Below the pieces are notes generated by a model. That model was not told the origin of the DNA and did no database searches. It saw only the letters and a program-made list of their open reading frames with translations. A stretch of 64,000 bases of DNA, from positions 190,691 to 254,690 of the forward strand of contig CALVTS010000001.1 of assembly GCA_944363035.1 (NCBI GenBank), written 5' to 3'. The translations under genes were made by a program, and so were the position numbers. Shown piece by piece: positions 49,627-58,553 of this stretch (the first letter of the stretch is position 1; each line of letters opens with the position of its first letter). Origin of the DNA: an uncultured Clostridia bacterium. Its GTDB lineage: Bacteria > Bacillota > Clostridia > Christensenellales > CAG-917.

Positions 49627-51359
49627 TTGTCCGCTTCCCCTCCTTTCTTGGTGTCGCCGTAAAGGATGAAACTCCCCTCGTCCCCTTTCAGGACGTCCTC
49701 CTCCCTCATGCCCTCGTGCTCGGCGATTATCTTGACCACGAGGGGGGAACAGAACCCGCCCTGACATCTGCCCATGCCGGGGCGCACGCGGCGCTTTATG
49801 CCGTCCACCGTGCACACTTTCAGGGGGGAATCCAAAGCGTCGATTATCTCTCCTTTGCTCACTTCCTCACATCTGCATACGATCTCGCCGTAGGCGGGGT
49901 CGCGCCTGATGTACTCCTCGCGCTCCTTCGGGGAGAGCCCCGCGAGCCTCGGGGTATGTTTGCGCACGGGATCGAAATCCTTCTTGTCCTTTGCGCCGAG
50001 CATCTCCTTCACCCAATCGCGCACATCGCAGGCGATGGCGGGAGCCGCCGTGATGCCGGGGGATTGTATGCCCGCAGTCTCGATGACGTTCTCCGTGAAG
50101 ATGCCCTTGCGCACCACGAAGTCCTCTTCGTAAGTAGCCGCGCGCACCCCGGAGAAATATGTGATGACGTCTGCGGCAGAGAGCTCCTCCGCCGCCACTT
50201 TCTGCTTGCGGATGATGGACATCACGTCCGAAAGAGAGGTGGAGGTATCCTCGCGATATGGCTGTTCCACCGCGTTGGGGCCCACAAGTATATTGCCGTC
50301 CACCGTGCGCATGACGCCGCCTCCCTTGGTGTGTCCGACCGCCGCGTGGGACTCCTCCCTCGCCTCGGGGGGCAGAGGCGCGAAATAACTGCGCGCGAAG
50401 GAAGACAAAGCGTAATATGCCTTTTTCTTGTCAAGTATGAGATCGGTGCCCTTGCGGGGGTGTATGGTGAAGGTCCTGTCCCCCGCCATTTCGGCTATCA
50501 CGTCGCTGTATGCGCCCGCCGCGTTGACGACTATCTTGGGATACACCGTGCCGCGGTTGGTGCGGACGGAGACTATCCTGCCATCCTTCAACTCCATGCC
50601 CTCCGCGACCGTGTTGAGGGAGACCTCGGCGCCGTTCTCTATCGCGTTTTCGGCGAGAGCTATCGTCACCTTGTAAGGAGACACCACTCCCGCGGACGCC
50701 ATATACACCGCGCCCGTCAGCCACTTGGGAGGATGAGGTTCCAGCTCGCGCATCTCGGCGGGAGTCTTGAAGCTCATGTCCGGCACCCCGAGCAACTTCC
50801 CTTTGAGGAGCATGAGAGGAGCGATGATGTATCTCTCCCATTTGGTGCTGAACATGAAGGTCTGCGCCCACCTCTCGAAGTCGCACCCGAGCTCCTTGCA
50901 CAGTCCCTCGTACATAGCGTTGCCGCGCAGGACGTAATGCAGTTTGAGCTGACCGCGATGCAGGTCTATGCCGGGATGTATGCACCCGTCGTTGCGGGAG
51001 GAAGCTCCCGTGCCGACGTCGTTCGCCTTTTCGATGAGGAGCACGCTTATATCCAGACGGGAAAGTTCGCGCGCCAGCGCGCATCCCATGATGCCTCCGC
51101 CCACGATGAGCACGTCGGGACGCTTCCCTTCCAGCGCCCGATCGCGCAGAGAGGGCTTTTTCATCTCCTCGACAAACCCTTTCAGACGGATGTCGTTGAG
51201 CACCCCGAGGGACTTCCCCGAGACCGCCGCCACGCCGCAACGATAGATGGCGTCCCAGCTGTCCAGCTCCCCCGTGAGCCGCACGCAACCGCGGTGCTCC
51301 TCCACCTTGACGGAGGGCGCTATCTTATGAACTCTTTTTGCGATAGCTTTCAAATTCAT
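49623..51359 (-). CDS. GlpA-like FAD-dependent dehydrogenase with BFD-type [2Fe-2S] domain
   Basis: A 578-residue flavoprotein related to anaerobic glycerol-3-phosphate dehydrogenase subunit A. The FAD motif DVLIVGGGIMGCALARELSR starts at 82. The substrate domain includes ASSRNDGCIHPGIDLHRGQL. The C-terminal BFD-like domain has cysteines in CRCEEVSKGEI (495, 497) and GRCQGGFC (532, 537). Unusually, about 80 residues precede the FAD domain and resemble a BON-like fold (VEEHRGCVRLTGELDSWDAI). It probably oxidises glycerol-3-phosphate or a related 2-hydroxy acid. It overlaps the synthetase gene by 35 bp. Confidence 0.85.
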   Translation of the reverse strand: MNLKAIAKRVHKIAPSVKVEEHRGCVRLTGELDSWDAIYRCGVAAVSGKSLGVLNDIRLKGFVEEMKKPSLRDRALEGKRPDVLIVGGGIMGCALARELSRLDISVLLIEKANDVGTGASSRNDGCIHPGIDLHRGQLKLHYVLRGNAMYEGLCKELGCDFERWAQTFMFSTKWERYIIAPLMLLKGKLLGVPDMSFKTPAEMRELEPHPPKWLTGAVYMASAGVVSPYKVTIALAENAIENGAEVSLNTVAEGMELKDGRIVSVRTNRGTVYPKIVVNAAGAYSDVIAEMAGDRTFTIHPRKGTDLILDKKKAYYALSSFARSYFAPLPPEAREESHAAVGHTKGGGVMRTVDGNILVGPNAVEQPYREDTSTSLSDVMSIIRKQKVAAEELSAADVITYFSGVRAATYEEDFVVRKGIFTENVIETAGIQSPGITAAPAIACDVRDWVKEMLGAKDKKDFDPVRKHTPRLAGLSPKEREEYIRRDPAYGEIVCRCEEVSKGEIIDALDSPLKVCTVDGIKRRVRPGMGRCQGGFCSPLVVKIIAEHEGMREEDVLKGDEGSFILYGDTKKGGEADK

Positions 51360-52866
51360 CGCTCAACCTCACGTGATCGATTTTTCCCACTTGCGTGCGC
51401 GGGAGCGCGTCCACACACACGACGTATTTCGGCTCATGCCACTTGGAAAGCTCGTTGACGATGTGCCGTTTCAGTTCCTTTATCTGCTCATCGGAGAGTT
51501 TTGCCGTCACAAACAGCGCGATAAAGGGCTTGTTCTGTTCTCTTACTTCTATCGCCGCACATTGCGGAACGTACGGGAGACGCACGGCGGCGCGCTCTAT
51601 CTCTGCGGGAAAGACGTTGACCCCCGAGATCTTTATCAGCCGCTTTTTGCGCCCCATGAAAAAGAGGTCTCCGTCGGGCAACGCGCGGAACATATCCCCC
51701 GTTTTCAACCACTTCACTCCCCCGAGCTCGACATATGCGGCGGCTGTGCCCGCCTCGTCGTCGAGGTAGCCCGTCATGAGCTGATTGCCCGTGAGCAACA
51801 GTTCCCCCGTCTCCCCCTGCGGCACGTCCGTGCCCTTTTCGTCCACTATACGGCAGGACATATTGAGGAGAGGTTTGCCGAGCACCGCGCCCCCCGCCTT
51901 GTGCGGCGAGAGCACGCATACGCTCCCCGTCTCTGTGAGCCCGTAGCCCGGAGAGAGCACGCAATCCGTGCCCGCCTCACGCATACGCGCGTCGAATCTC
52001 TCCTCCAACTCGCCGTCCACGGTGTCTCCGCCCACATAGACGTGACGCAGAGACTTCACGTTCTCTCCCGCGAAAGCGGGCTCATTCAGAAGTTTGTTTA
52101 TCATCCCGGGCACCGCTATCATCAGGGTGACCTTGTGTCTCGCTATGGCGCGCACCGCCTTGTCTGAGCGGAACACGGGCATGAGCACGGGAGGCGCGGA
52201 CACGCATATCACGGTGTGCAGTCCCACGAACAGCCCGAAACCGTGAAACATCGGGAGCGCGGTGAGCATCCTGTCCCTCTCGTCGAAGCAGTCGTCCGCA
52301 AGCGTCAGGAAGAGGTTGCCCGTCAGAGCGTTGACAGCCGCCGCCGAGAGCACCACCGTCTTGTGATCCCCCGAAGTGCCGCCCGAACGCATATACACCG
52401 CAGGTTCCGATCCGTCGCCGGAATAGGGAGTGAACTCGGCAGGACGCGGGAGCCCTATATAGCAATAAAGCGCGTAGGGGCAGACCACCCTCTTTACGCC
52501 TTTCAACCCCTTTCCCAGCCTTTGGAAATTCACGTCGGAAAGAAAAACAGCCTTGGGACGCTGTTCTGCCACAGCTCTTTCAAATTCCCCTCTCGCCATC
52601 AGGGGGTGTATCATGGAAGCGACCGCGCCGAGACGGGAGACCGCATAAAACGAGACAATGCCCTGTTCTATGGTGGGAAGAGCGAGCATGACGACGTCTC
52701 CCTTCCTCACTCCGAGCGCGGCGAGCCCGCCCGCAACCCTCTCCACCTCACGGAAAAGTCTGCCGAAAGTCATGCGCCTGCCGCCCCTTATGAATGCGGT
52801 ATTCCCCTCTTTTTTGGGGCGATACGCGCGCATATAATCGTAAAGCGACATCTTCTCCGTTATCAT
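51325..52866 (-). CDS. AMP-dependent acyl-CoA synthetase/ligase
   Basis: A 513-residue ANL-superfamily enzyme. Motifs: MRSGGTSGDHKTV (phosphate loop, with Gly-Gly in place of the usual Thr-Ser order), ALPMFHGFGL, SPGYGLTETGS, WLKTGD and FFMGRKKRLIKISGVNVFP; the C-terminal lysine is in TQVGKIDHV. Similar to long-chain acyl- or aryl-CoA ligases; substrate unknown. The start ATG 52866 lies six bases after a consensus -10 box, so the operon mRNA is probably leaderless; ATG 52851 with GGAG is an alternative. It is the first gene of the five-gene operon. Confidence 0.86.
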   Translation of the reverse strand: MITEKMSLYDYMRAYRPKKEGNTAFIRGGRRMTFGRLFREVERVAGGLAALGVRKGDVVMLALPTIEQGIVSFYAVSRLGAVASMIHPLMARGEFERAVAEQRPKAVFLSDVNFQRLGKGLKGVKRVVCPYALYCYIGLPRPAEFTPYSGDGSEPAVYMRSGGTSGDHKTVVLSAAAVNALTGNLFLTLADDCFDERDRMLTALPMFHGFGLFVGLHTVICVSAPPVLMPVFRSDKAVRAIARHKVTLMIAVPGMINKLLNEPAFAGENVKSLRHVYVGGDTVDGELEERFDARMREAGTDCVLSPGYGLTETGSVCVLSPHKAGGAVLGKPLLNMSCRIVDEKGTDVPQGETGELLLTGNQLMTGYLDDEAGTAAAYVELGGVKWLKTGDMFRALPDGDLFFMGRKKRLIKISGVNVFPAEIERAAVRLPYVPQCAAIEVREQNKPFIALFVTAKLSDEQIKELKRHIVNELSKWHEPKYVVCVDALPRTQVGKIDHVRLSDEFESYRKKSS

Positions 52867-52872
52867 ACGATG

Positions 52873-52902
52873 ATTATAATCCGCACACGCGCGCGCAGTC
52901 AA
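52873..52902 (-). promoter_or_regulatory. Promoter of the flavoenzyme operon, leaderless spacing
   Basis: On the - strand TTGACT (52897-52902), an 18-bp spacer and TATAAT (52873-52878), with six bases (CATCGT) to ATG 52866. Confidence 0.75.
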
Positions 52903-53010
52903 TATGCAAATCCTCTTCGCGGCGGGATAAGACCACAAAAAAATTTTTTTGTCCGAAATGTATAATCCCCTCCCTCGCGGTCAATAATCCAGCCGAACGG
53001 AGGTAATACC

Positions 53011-53697
53011 ATGAGCAAAATATCTGTTGCCGCAAAGAAAGTCGGCGAATTTATCAAGAGAAACGCATTCTATCTTCTCATCCTGCTCTGCATCGCGTCT
53101 GTGGCAACGGTCATCGCCCTTGCGGCGAGCGGAGACTTCGGTGGGGACGACCCCGGCGCCGAGGTCATCAATCCCCTCCCCGATGACGGGAGCGAGGTCG
53201 TAAACCCCGATGACGACGAGGACGAAGACGACGGAAAGGACGATGTGAACGACGATGAGGACGAAGAGCCCGAAACTCCCACCCTCTCCTTCGCCTCCCC
53301 CGTCAACGGCAGCGTGAGTCTGGAATACAGCGACACTTCCCTGGTGTGGAACCCCACCCTCGGGCAGTACGAAGCCCACCTCGGCGTGGACTTCACGGGA
53401 GATGATCTTTCGGTGTTCGCCGCAGAGGCAGGCACCGTGGCGGAAGTCGGCAGCGACGTCCTGGACGGCACCTATGTGATAATAGACCACGAGGACGGCT
53501 ATCAGACCCGATACTACTCCCTTGACGAAAACCTGCAAGTCGCGGCGGGCGACACCGTGGCAAAGGGCGACCTCATAGGCACCATGTCCGCGAGCAGAGG
53601 CTCCGAAAGCCTGTCCGGCAACCATCTCCACTTCGAGATGTCCAAGGACGGCACGGACATCGACCCCCTCACCGTACTGGTGTTGGAAGAAAAATGA
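53011..53697 (+). CDS. M23 (LytM-type) endopeptidase, SpoIIQ-like
   Basis: A 228-residue membrane-anchored peptidase that would cut peptide bridges in the wall. One N-terminal membrane helix (20-40), then a long Asp/Glu-rich linker (45-90), then the LytM domain. The zinc ligands appear intact: HLGVDF (H123, D127) and NHLHFEM (H205, H207). Layout matches SpoIIQ and other Firmicutes M23 membrane proteins; retention of the metal ligands suggests activity. GGAGG precedes the ATG, and TATAAT at 52961 could be its -10. A terminator follows. Confidence 0.87.
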   Translation: MSKISVAAKKVGEFIKRNAFYLLILLCIASVATVIALAASGDFGGDDPGAEVINPLPDDGSEVVNPDDDEDEDDGKDDVNDDEDEEPETPTLSFASPVNGSVSLEYSDTSLVWNPTLGQYEAHLGVDFTGDDLSVFAAEAGTVAEVGSDVLDGTYVIIDHEDGYQTRYYSLDENLQVAAGDTVAKGDLIGTMSASRGSESLSGNHLHFEMSKDGTDIDPLTVLVLEEK

Positions 53698-53733
53698 CAT
53701 CCACTTATGATGAAATAATCTCCCCCCTTATGC

Positions 53734-53768
53734 GAAAAGCGCGGCGATGTCGCCGCGCTTTTCATTGT
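53734..53768 (+). terminator. Intrinsic terminator after the M23 gene
   Basis: GAAAAGCGCGGCGA-TG-TCGCCGCGCTTTTC, followed by ATTG. A-tract on the left makes it usable in both directions. Confidence 0.85.
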
Positions 53769-53894
53769 TTGCGTCCGTCCCGTCAAACGGTGACCGTACG
53801 GATGACATATCTGCAAGTCGCGCCTGTTAAAAAGCGCCGAAAAGCATTGCTCTGTGTCCGGTCGGCATTATTTTGTCCGACACATCTCCCGCCG

Positions 53895-55505
53895 TCACGC
53901 CTCGCGGACATATTCGAGATGTTTGGGGAGCTTTGCGGGGAAGAGCTCCTCGAGAAGGGCGGAGGACACCGCGCACTTCTTTGCGAAGATGAGGTTGAAC
54001 ACGGGGGTGACTATCATGCTCGCCGCCATTGTCATGACCCCGATGAATGGGGACTGCCCTATGCCCGCGTTGAACGCTTCGCCGAAGGAGGGATCCGCGC
54101 CGTCTGCGCGCAGGACGTAATACCCCAGCCCTATTATCAGCGCGAAAGTGAGAGCCAGCGAAGTGGCGATGGAGGCATACGCGCCCGCCTTGTTCGCCTT
54201 CTTGCTGTAAAGCCCGTAGACGTACGGTCCCATGAAGCATCCCGCGATGACCCCCCAGCTCAGGCTCATCATGCTGACGATCGCCTGCACTTCCACTATG
54301 GCGAGCACGGCGGACACCGCCACGAACACCAAACAAAGCACGCGGATGAGGATGTTGAGGTTGCTCTCGGGAGCTTTCTTTTTGATGTATCCCTTATAGA
54401 AGTCCACCGTCACCGTGGAGCTCGAAGAGAGGGAGAGCGCCGCCAGCGTGGACATGGACGCGCTGAACAGCAGGACTATGATGAGCCCGAGGAGTGCGGA
54501 GGGCAAATTTTCCACTATCATGGTGGGGATGAGCCTGTCGAAGTTGCCGTCGGGCACCTCGCTCACGAAGAGGGTGACCAGACTGCCCATGAAGTACGCC
54601 CCGCATCCCACTATCGCCGAGAACACCGTGGATATCACCGCGCCGCGGCGTATCGCCGCCTTGTCCTTTATGGCGTAGAACTTGTGTATGGACTGCGGCA
54701 TCCCCCACATCCCGAAAGAGGTCAGGCACACCAGTATGACGATGCTGAGCATCTGATTGTCCAAAAAGGTCCCGCCCTCGGGCGTGACGGGGTTGGGCAC
54801 CAGAGTGAGATCGGGGTCGCGGAAGAGCTCGCCGAGCCCCTCCCCCCAGTTGACCTGCGACTGTCCGAGGAGCATGAACACCGTGACCAGGATGCCCACG
54901 ATCATGATCATGCCCTGTATGAAATCCGTGATGGTGGTGGCAAAATATCCGCCCAGGAAGAGATATGCCGCCGTGAGCCCCGCAAGGATGAGGATGCACC
55001 ACATCGCGTCTATGCCGAGCGCCGCCTCGAAGACGTAGCCCATCCCCTGATAGACGGAGGCGGAATAAGGAAGCAGAAATACGAAGATGGCGAGCGCCGC
55101 GACCAGCTTGATATACTTGCTCTCGTAGCGCTTTTCAAAAAATTCGGGCATGGTGCGCGCTTGCAGGACGGAGGTCATCACCTTGGTGCGGTTTGCCAGC
55201 ACCAGCCAAGCCGCGAGGGTGCCGATGAGCATATTGCCTATGCCGATCCACACCGCGGACAAGCCGAAATTCCAACCGAATTTGCCCGCATATCCCACAA
55301 AGACGACGGCGGAAAAATAGGTCGCGCCGTATGCGAAAGCGCTAAGCCAACCTCCCACGCCCTTGTTTGCGAACATGAACCCTTCCACGCTCGTGCTCTT
55401 GCGGCGCGTGATGAGAGCGACGGCAAGTATGACCGCCATATAGACGCCGAAGATGAGCCATTGCGGCCAGACCTCACTTTCCGCCGCAGAGATGAGCGAG
55501 AGCAT
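53895..55505 (-). CDS. Sodium:solute symporter (SSS family)
   Basis: A 536-residue transporter with about 13 helices, of the PutP/PanF/monocarboxylate branch. Landmarks are the first helix after MLSLISAAESEVWPQW, ANKGVGGWLSAFAYGATYFS, TMPEFFEKRYES and the sodium-site segment LFSASMSTLAALSLSSSSTV. Exact substrate unknown; sugars, amino acids or short carboxylates are possible. The start ATG 55505 has GGGAGGAAG upstream. The 164-bp spacer to the next gene holds a TGCACATATGCA palindrome at about 55600. Confidence 0.88.
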   Translation of the reverse strand: MLSLISAAESEVWPQWLIFGVYMAVILAVALITRRKSTSVEGFMFANKGVGGWLSAFAYGATYFSAVVFVGYAGKFGWNFGLSAVWIGIGNMLIGTLAAWLVLANRTKVMTSVLQARTMPEFFEKRYESKYIKLVAALAIFVFLLPYSASVYQGMGYVFEAALGIDAMWCILILAGLTAAYLFLGGYFATTITDFIQGMIMIVGILVTVFMLLGQSQVNWGEGLGELFRDPDLTLVPNPVTPEGGTFLDNQMLSIVILVCLTSFGMWGMPQSIHKFYAIKDKAAIRRGAVISTVFSAIVGCGAYFMGSLVTLFVSEVPDGNFDRLIPTMIVENLPSALLGLIIVLLFSASMSTLAALSLSSSSTVTVDFYKGYIKKKAPESNLNILIRVLCLVFVAVSAVLAIVEVQAIVSMMSLSWGVIAGCFMGPYVYGLYSKKANKAGAYASIATSLALTFALIIGLGYYVLRADGADPSFGEAFNAGIGQSPFIGVMTMAASMIVTPVFNLIFAKKCAVSSALLEELFPAKLPKHLEYVREA

Positions 55506-55669
55506 TTCTTCCTCCCCTTGTGCATATGTATAGGTGTGGCGAAGAGGACGTATCCCCCTGCGCACACTTGCGCATATTTTCCCGCGTCAAGCCTTTCGCT
55601 TGCACATATGCACATTTGAACGATCGTTTTGTTGTGATAAAATGCGCATTTCTGCGCATTGACATATGC

Positions 55670-56470
55670 TCAGATCAGCATATCGGGTATCTCGCGCACC
55701 GCTTGCAGGACGTAATCGGGCTTTATCTTGGAGCGCGCCGCGTCCTCGGGAGTCGTCTCCCCCGAGAGCACCAGCACAGATACAAAGCCGCAGTTGCGCC
55801 CGAACGCGATGTCGGTATAGAGCCTGTCCCCCACCATCGCTATCTTGCGCGGAGGCAGGTTGTATTTCCTCGCTATCCTCTCCCCCGCCGTCCTGTGCGG
55901 TTTGCCCATCACGAGGTCGGGCTCTCTGCCCACCGTGAGTTTTATTGCGGAAAGCATAGCGCCGACGTCGGGCATGGGACAGCCCTCCGCGGGACAGAAA
56001 TTGTCGGGATGGGTGGCGATGAAGGGTTTCCCCTCATTCACGAAACGGCAGAATTTGTACAGCTTGTCATAGTTCAAAGAGGTGTCGAAACCTATCACCG
56101 CAAGGTCTGGGTCGTCCTCGGTGAGCTCTATGCCGTACATCTCGAATTCCGCGCGCAGGCGGTCGTTGCCCAAAAGGTAGACCTTGCGCCCGCGGTAGTT
56201 GTCCAAAAGATATTCGCAGGTCACCTGCCCGCTGGTGTATATCTCGTCGGAATACACCCTGAGCCCGAGATTGTTGAGGCGCGCGATGTAATCCGTGTGC
56301 ATACGGGAACTGTTGTTGGTGAAAAAACAGATGCGTTTGCCCATCTCTCTGAGGCGGTTGACCGCCGCGAAAGAGCCCTCTATCTCATTGTCGCCGATAT
56401 AGACCGTGCCGTCCAGATCGAAGAGGAAGAGCTCCACATCCCTGATATTCCCGATTTTCCTTCTGCCCAT
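55670..56470 (-). CDS. HAD-IIA family phosphatase (NagD/phosphoglycolate type)
   Basis: A 266-residue cytoplasmic phosphatase. HAD motif I is FLFDLDGTVYIG (D18 and D20), motif II FFTNNSS, and motif III/IV VMGKPHRTAGERI with MVGDRLYTDIAFG. The type II cap domain lies between. Related proteins hydrolyse p-nitrophenyl phosphate, phosphoglycolate, glycerol phosphate or nucleotide monophosphates. It lies 45 bp downstream of a degenerate glycerol-1-phosphate-dehydrogenase-like gene, which hints at a glycerol phosphate substrate. Confidence 0.88.
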   Translation of the reverse strand: MGRRKIGNIRDVELFLFDLDGTVYIGDNEIEGSFAAVNRLREMGKRICFFTNNSSRMHTDYIARLNNLGLRVYSDEIYTSGQVTCEYLLDNYRGRKVYLLGNDRLRAEFEMYGIELTEDDPDLAVIGFDTSLNYDKLYKFCRFVNEGKPFIATHPDNFCPAEGCPMPDVGAMLSAIKLTVGREPDLVMGKPHRTAGERIARKYNLPPRKIAMVGDRLYTDIAFGRNCGFVSVLVLSGETTPEDAARSKIKPDYVLQAVREIPDMLI

Positions 56471-56515
56471 CTTTTCCGAAGCGCTCCCGTATTTTTTCTT
56501 CCGTTCGCCGTCCCG

Positions 56516-57628
56516 TCATGCGTCGGACGGCAACATCGCGGCAAACAGTCCCGTCGCCGACATATATCCGAGCAACCCTCCCGACATCTCGCCGGCGAGC
56601 TCCATCGCGCGGAGCATATCCCTTGCGGTGAACGCCTTTTTCAGCCAGAATCCGGCGTCGGCATACATCCGCCGCCACCGCCTTTCCCTGCCTCCGAGAT
56701 CCGTCGAAGAGAGCGCGGAGAGCAGATCCATACGATATTCTCCGATTATATAATTTATTCTAAAATAACCGCTGACGTCAAAAATGTCAAACGCTTGCAT
56801 GAGTTTGTCTTTCTCAGTCCCCGTGAGCCTTGCGATCTCCTCCCTGAGAGCGTCGTGATCGGCGGGCACGAGGGTGTCTATCGCGGGGGAGGAAAGATAG
56901 GATCTGTACACCGTCCCGAGGGCGCACGCCGCCGCGAAAGCGTACTCCCCTTTTCTTCGCGGAGCCCTGCCCGAGGCGCGCGCGAGCAACGCGAGCATAT
57001 CCGCTGTGACGTCGCAGGCGTATCTCCCTTTTTCGCGGAGTTTCAACACTTTCAGCGCGAGCTCTGCGCCGTCCTCTCCCTCCTCCGCCTCGCCTGCGGC
57101 AAAGGGAACAGGGGCTACTGCGAGCACCTTTTCGGCATACGCGTCCTCGAAGCGGCGCACGGGAAGGGTGGACAGCAGTCCCACCGCCGCCGCGTACTCT
57201 TCCTTTCCCGCCGCGTCCAGCGTCTCTCCGTCCAGAAACACCGCGTCGCACCCGTCGGCGCACAGTCCCTCCGAAGCGGGCGACGTCGGCATGAAGGCGC
57301 ATTCGGCGTCCCCCTTCTCCGCCTGCGCCCGAGCGGCTTTCATAGCCCTTTCTCCTCCGACGCCCACTGCGAGCAGACAGCACTCCTCCGCCTCGTCGGC
57401 TCTCTCTGCGGGGAGGGATGTCACCCTGCTCCCGAACCCCTTGAACAGCCTCTCTTCGCGGGAGGCGAGGCTCTCTCCCTCTCCGTCGTACACCAACAGC
57501 GTCCGACCGCTCCCGAAGCGTTCGGCAACGAGCTCGGGAAGCCCCTCGGCGATCCCTCGCCCGATGTATATATCCGCGCCGCCCACCCTCTCTCGCGGAG
57601 AGGGCGAGGGGACATATTCCTTTTGCAT
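56516..57628 (-). CDS. Degenerate glycerol-1-phosphate dehydrogenase (AraM)-like protein
   Basis: 370 residues. The start ATG 57628 follows GGAGGTGAG. The first half looks like the NAD-binding domain of the iron-containing alcohol dehydrogenase fold (LPELVAERFGSGRTLLVYDG, then LLAVGVGGERAMKAARAQAE and CAFMPTSPASEG). The second half is helical and ends GFWLKKAFTARDMLRAMELA. The histidine ligands expected in the helical domain of G1P dehydrogenases are not found; the matching region reads RRKGEYAFAAACALG. It may be catalytically dead or a distant relative. Assignment is tentative. Confidence 0.5.
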   Translation of the reverse strand: MQKEYVPSPSPRERVGGADIYIGRGIAEGLPELVAERFGSGRTLLVYDGEGESLASREERLFKGFGSRVTSLPAERADEAEECCLLAVGVGGERAMKAARAQAEKGDAECAFMPTSPASEGLCADGCDAVFLDGETLDAAGKEEYAAAVGLLSTLPVRRFEDAYAEKVLAVAPVPFAAGEAEEGEDGAELALKVLKLREKGRYACDVTADMLALLARASGRAPRRKGEYAFAAACALGTVYRSYLSSPAIDTLVPADHDALREEIARLTGTEKDKLMQAFDIFDVSGYFRINYIIGEYRMDLLSALSSTDLGGRERRWRRMYADAGFWLKKAFTARDMLRAMELAGEMSGGLLGYMSATGLFAAMLPSDA

Positions 57629-57666
57629 ACTCACCTCCGCACCCACCCTACCACCATGCGGAGCAC

Positions 57667-57695
57667 GAAAAACGGCGGAAACTCTCTTCCGCCGT
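57667..57695 (-). terminator. Intrinsic terminator of the rplI-rsmI operon
   Basis: On the - strand ACGGCGGAA-GAGAGT-TTCCGCCGT followed by TTTTTCG, 46 bp past the rsmI stop. Confidence 0.88.
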
Positions 57696-57740
57696 CCTAT
57701 GCTGTCTATTTCACCGATCCGCCCGCGCCCGACCCGGGAC

Positions 57741-58553
57741 TCAATCCCCCTCCTTCCCGAGGGTGAGACGGTATATCTCGTTTTTCGGCACGCCGCGCTC
57801 CTGCGCCACGCGCTTTACCGCCTCCTTCTTGTCCATGCCGGAGCCCAGATAACTCGCGAGATGTTCCTCGGGCGTGAGAGAAAGCAGAGGATCCCTCTCC
57901 TCCTCCCCCTCGATGACGAGCACTATCTCCCCCCTCTCCTCGCAACAAAAGGAAAGCAGGGTGCTCTCCTCCACGCACTCGTGGAGCTTGGTCATCTCGC
58001 GCACGGCGTACACCTTTCTGTCCCCGAGGAGTTCCCCGAGTTTCGCCGCCGTCCTTTTGACGTCATGTGGAGGGACGTACACCACCAAGGGCAGACAGGC
58101 TTTCGCCGCCCTCAACACCGTCCGTTCTAGCTCCGCCGCCTTGTCGGGGAGAAAACCCAGAAACACGAATCCCCCCGCGCGCACTCCCGAAAGCGCCACC
58201 GCCGTCGTCGCCGCGCTGGGACCGGGGACGCTTTCGACGGCTATCCCCTCCCTTCGGCAAAGTGCGACGACTTCCGCCCCGGGGTCGGAAACGGAGGGCA
58301 TCCCCGCGTCCGTGATGAGAGCCACGTTTTTGCCCTCTCTCACAAGATCCGCTATTTTACGCGCACATTCCGCCTCGTTGAACTTGTGATATGCGATGGT
58401 ACGCCCCTTTGCGCCTATCTCGGCGAGCAGGGGACGGCTGTGCCGTGTGTCCTCGCAGGCGATGACGTCCGCGCTCCGCAAAGTCTCCTCTGCGCGGCGG
58501 GTGAGATCCCCCATGTTCCCTATCGGAGTGCCGACGATATAAAGTTTTGCCAT
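57741..58553 (-). CDS. rsmI: 16S rRNA (cytidine-1402-2'-O)-methyltransferase RsmI
   Basis: A 270-residue SAM-dependent methylase of the tetrapyrrole-methylase fold. The N-terminus KLYIVGTPIGNMGDLT is diagnostic; ACEDTRHSR, LITDAGMPSVSDPG and SVPGPSAATTAVALSG follow. The start ATG 58553 shares one base with the stop of the upstream methylase gene. The frame is open upstream, but that part overlaps the neighbour. Third gene of an rplI-methylase-rsmI operon. Confidence 0.95.
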   Translation of the reverse strand: MAKLYIVGTPIGNMGDLTRRAEETLRSADVIACEDTRHSRPLLAEIGAKGRTIAYHKFNEAECARKIADLVREGKNVALITDAGMPSVSDPGAEVVALCRREGIAVESVPGPSAATTAVALSGVRAGGFVFLGFLPDKAAELERTVLRAAKACLPLVVYVPPHDVKRTAAKLGELLGDRKVYAVREMTKLHECVEESTLLSFCCEERGEIVLVIEGEEERDPLLSLTPEEHLASYLGSGMDKKEAVKRVAQERGVPKNEIYRLTLGKEGD

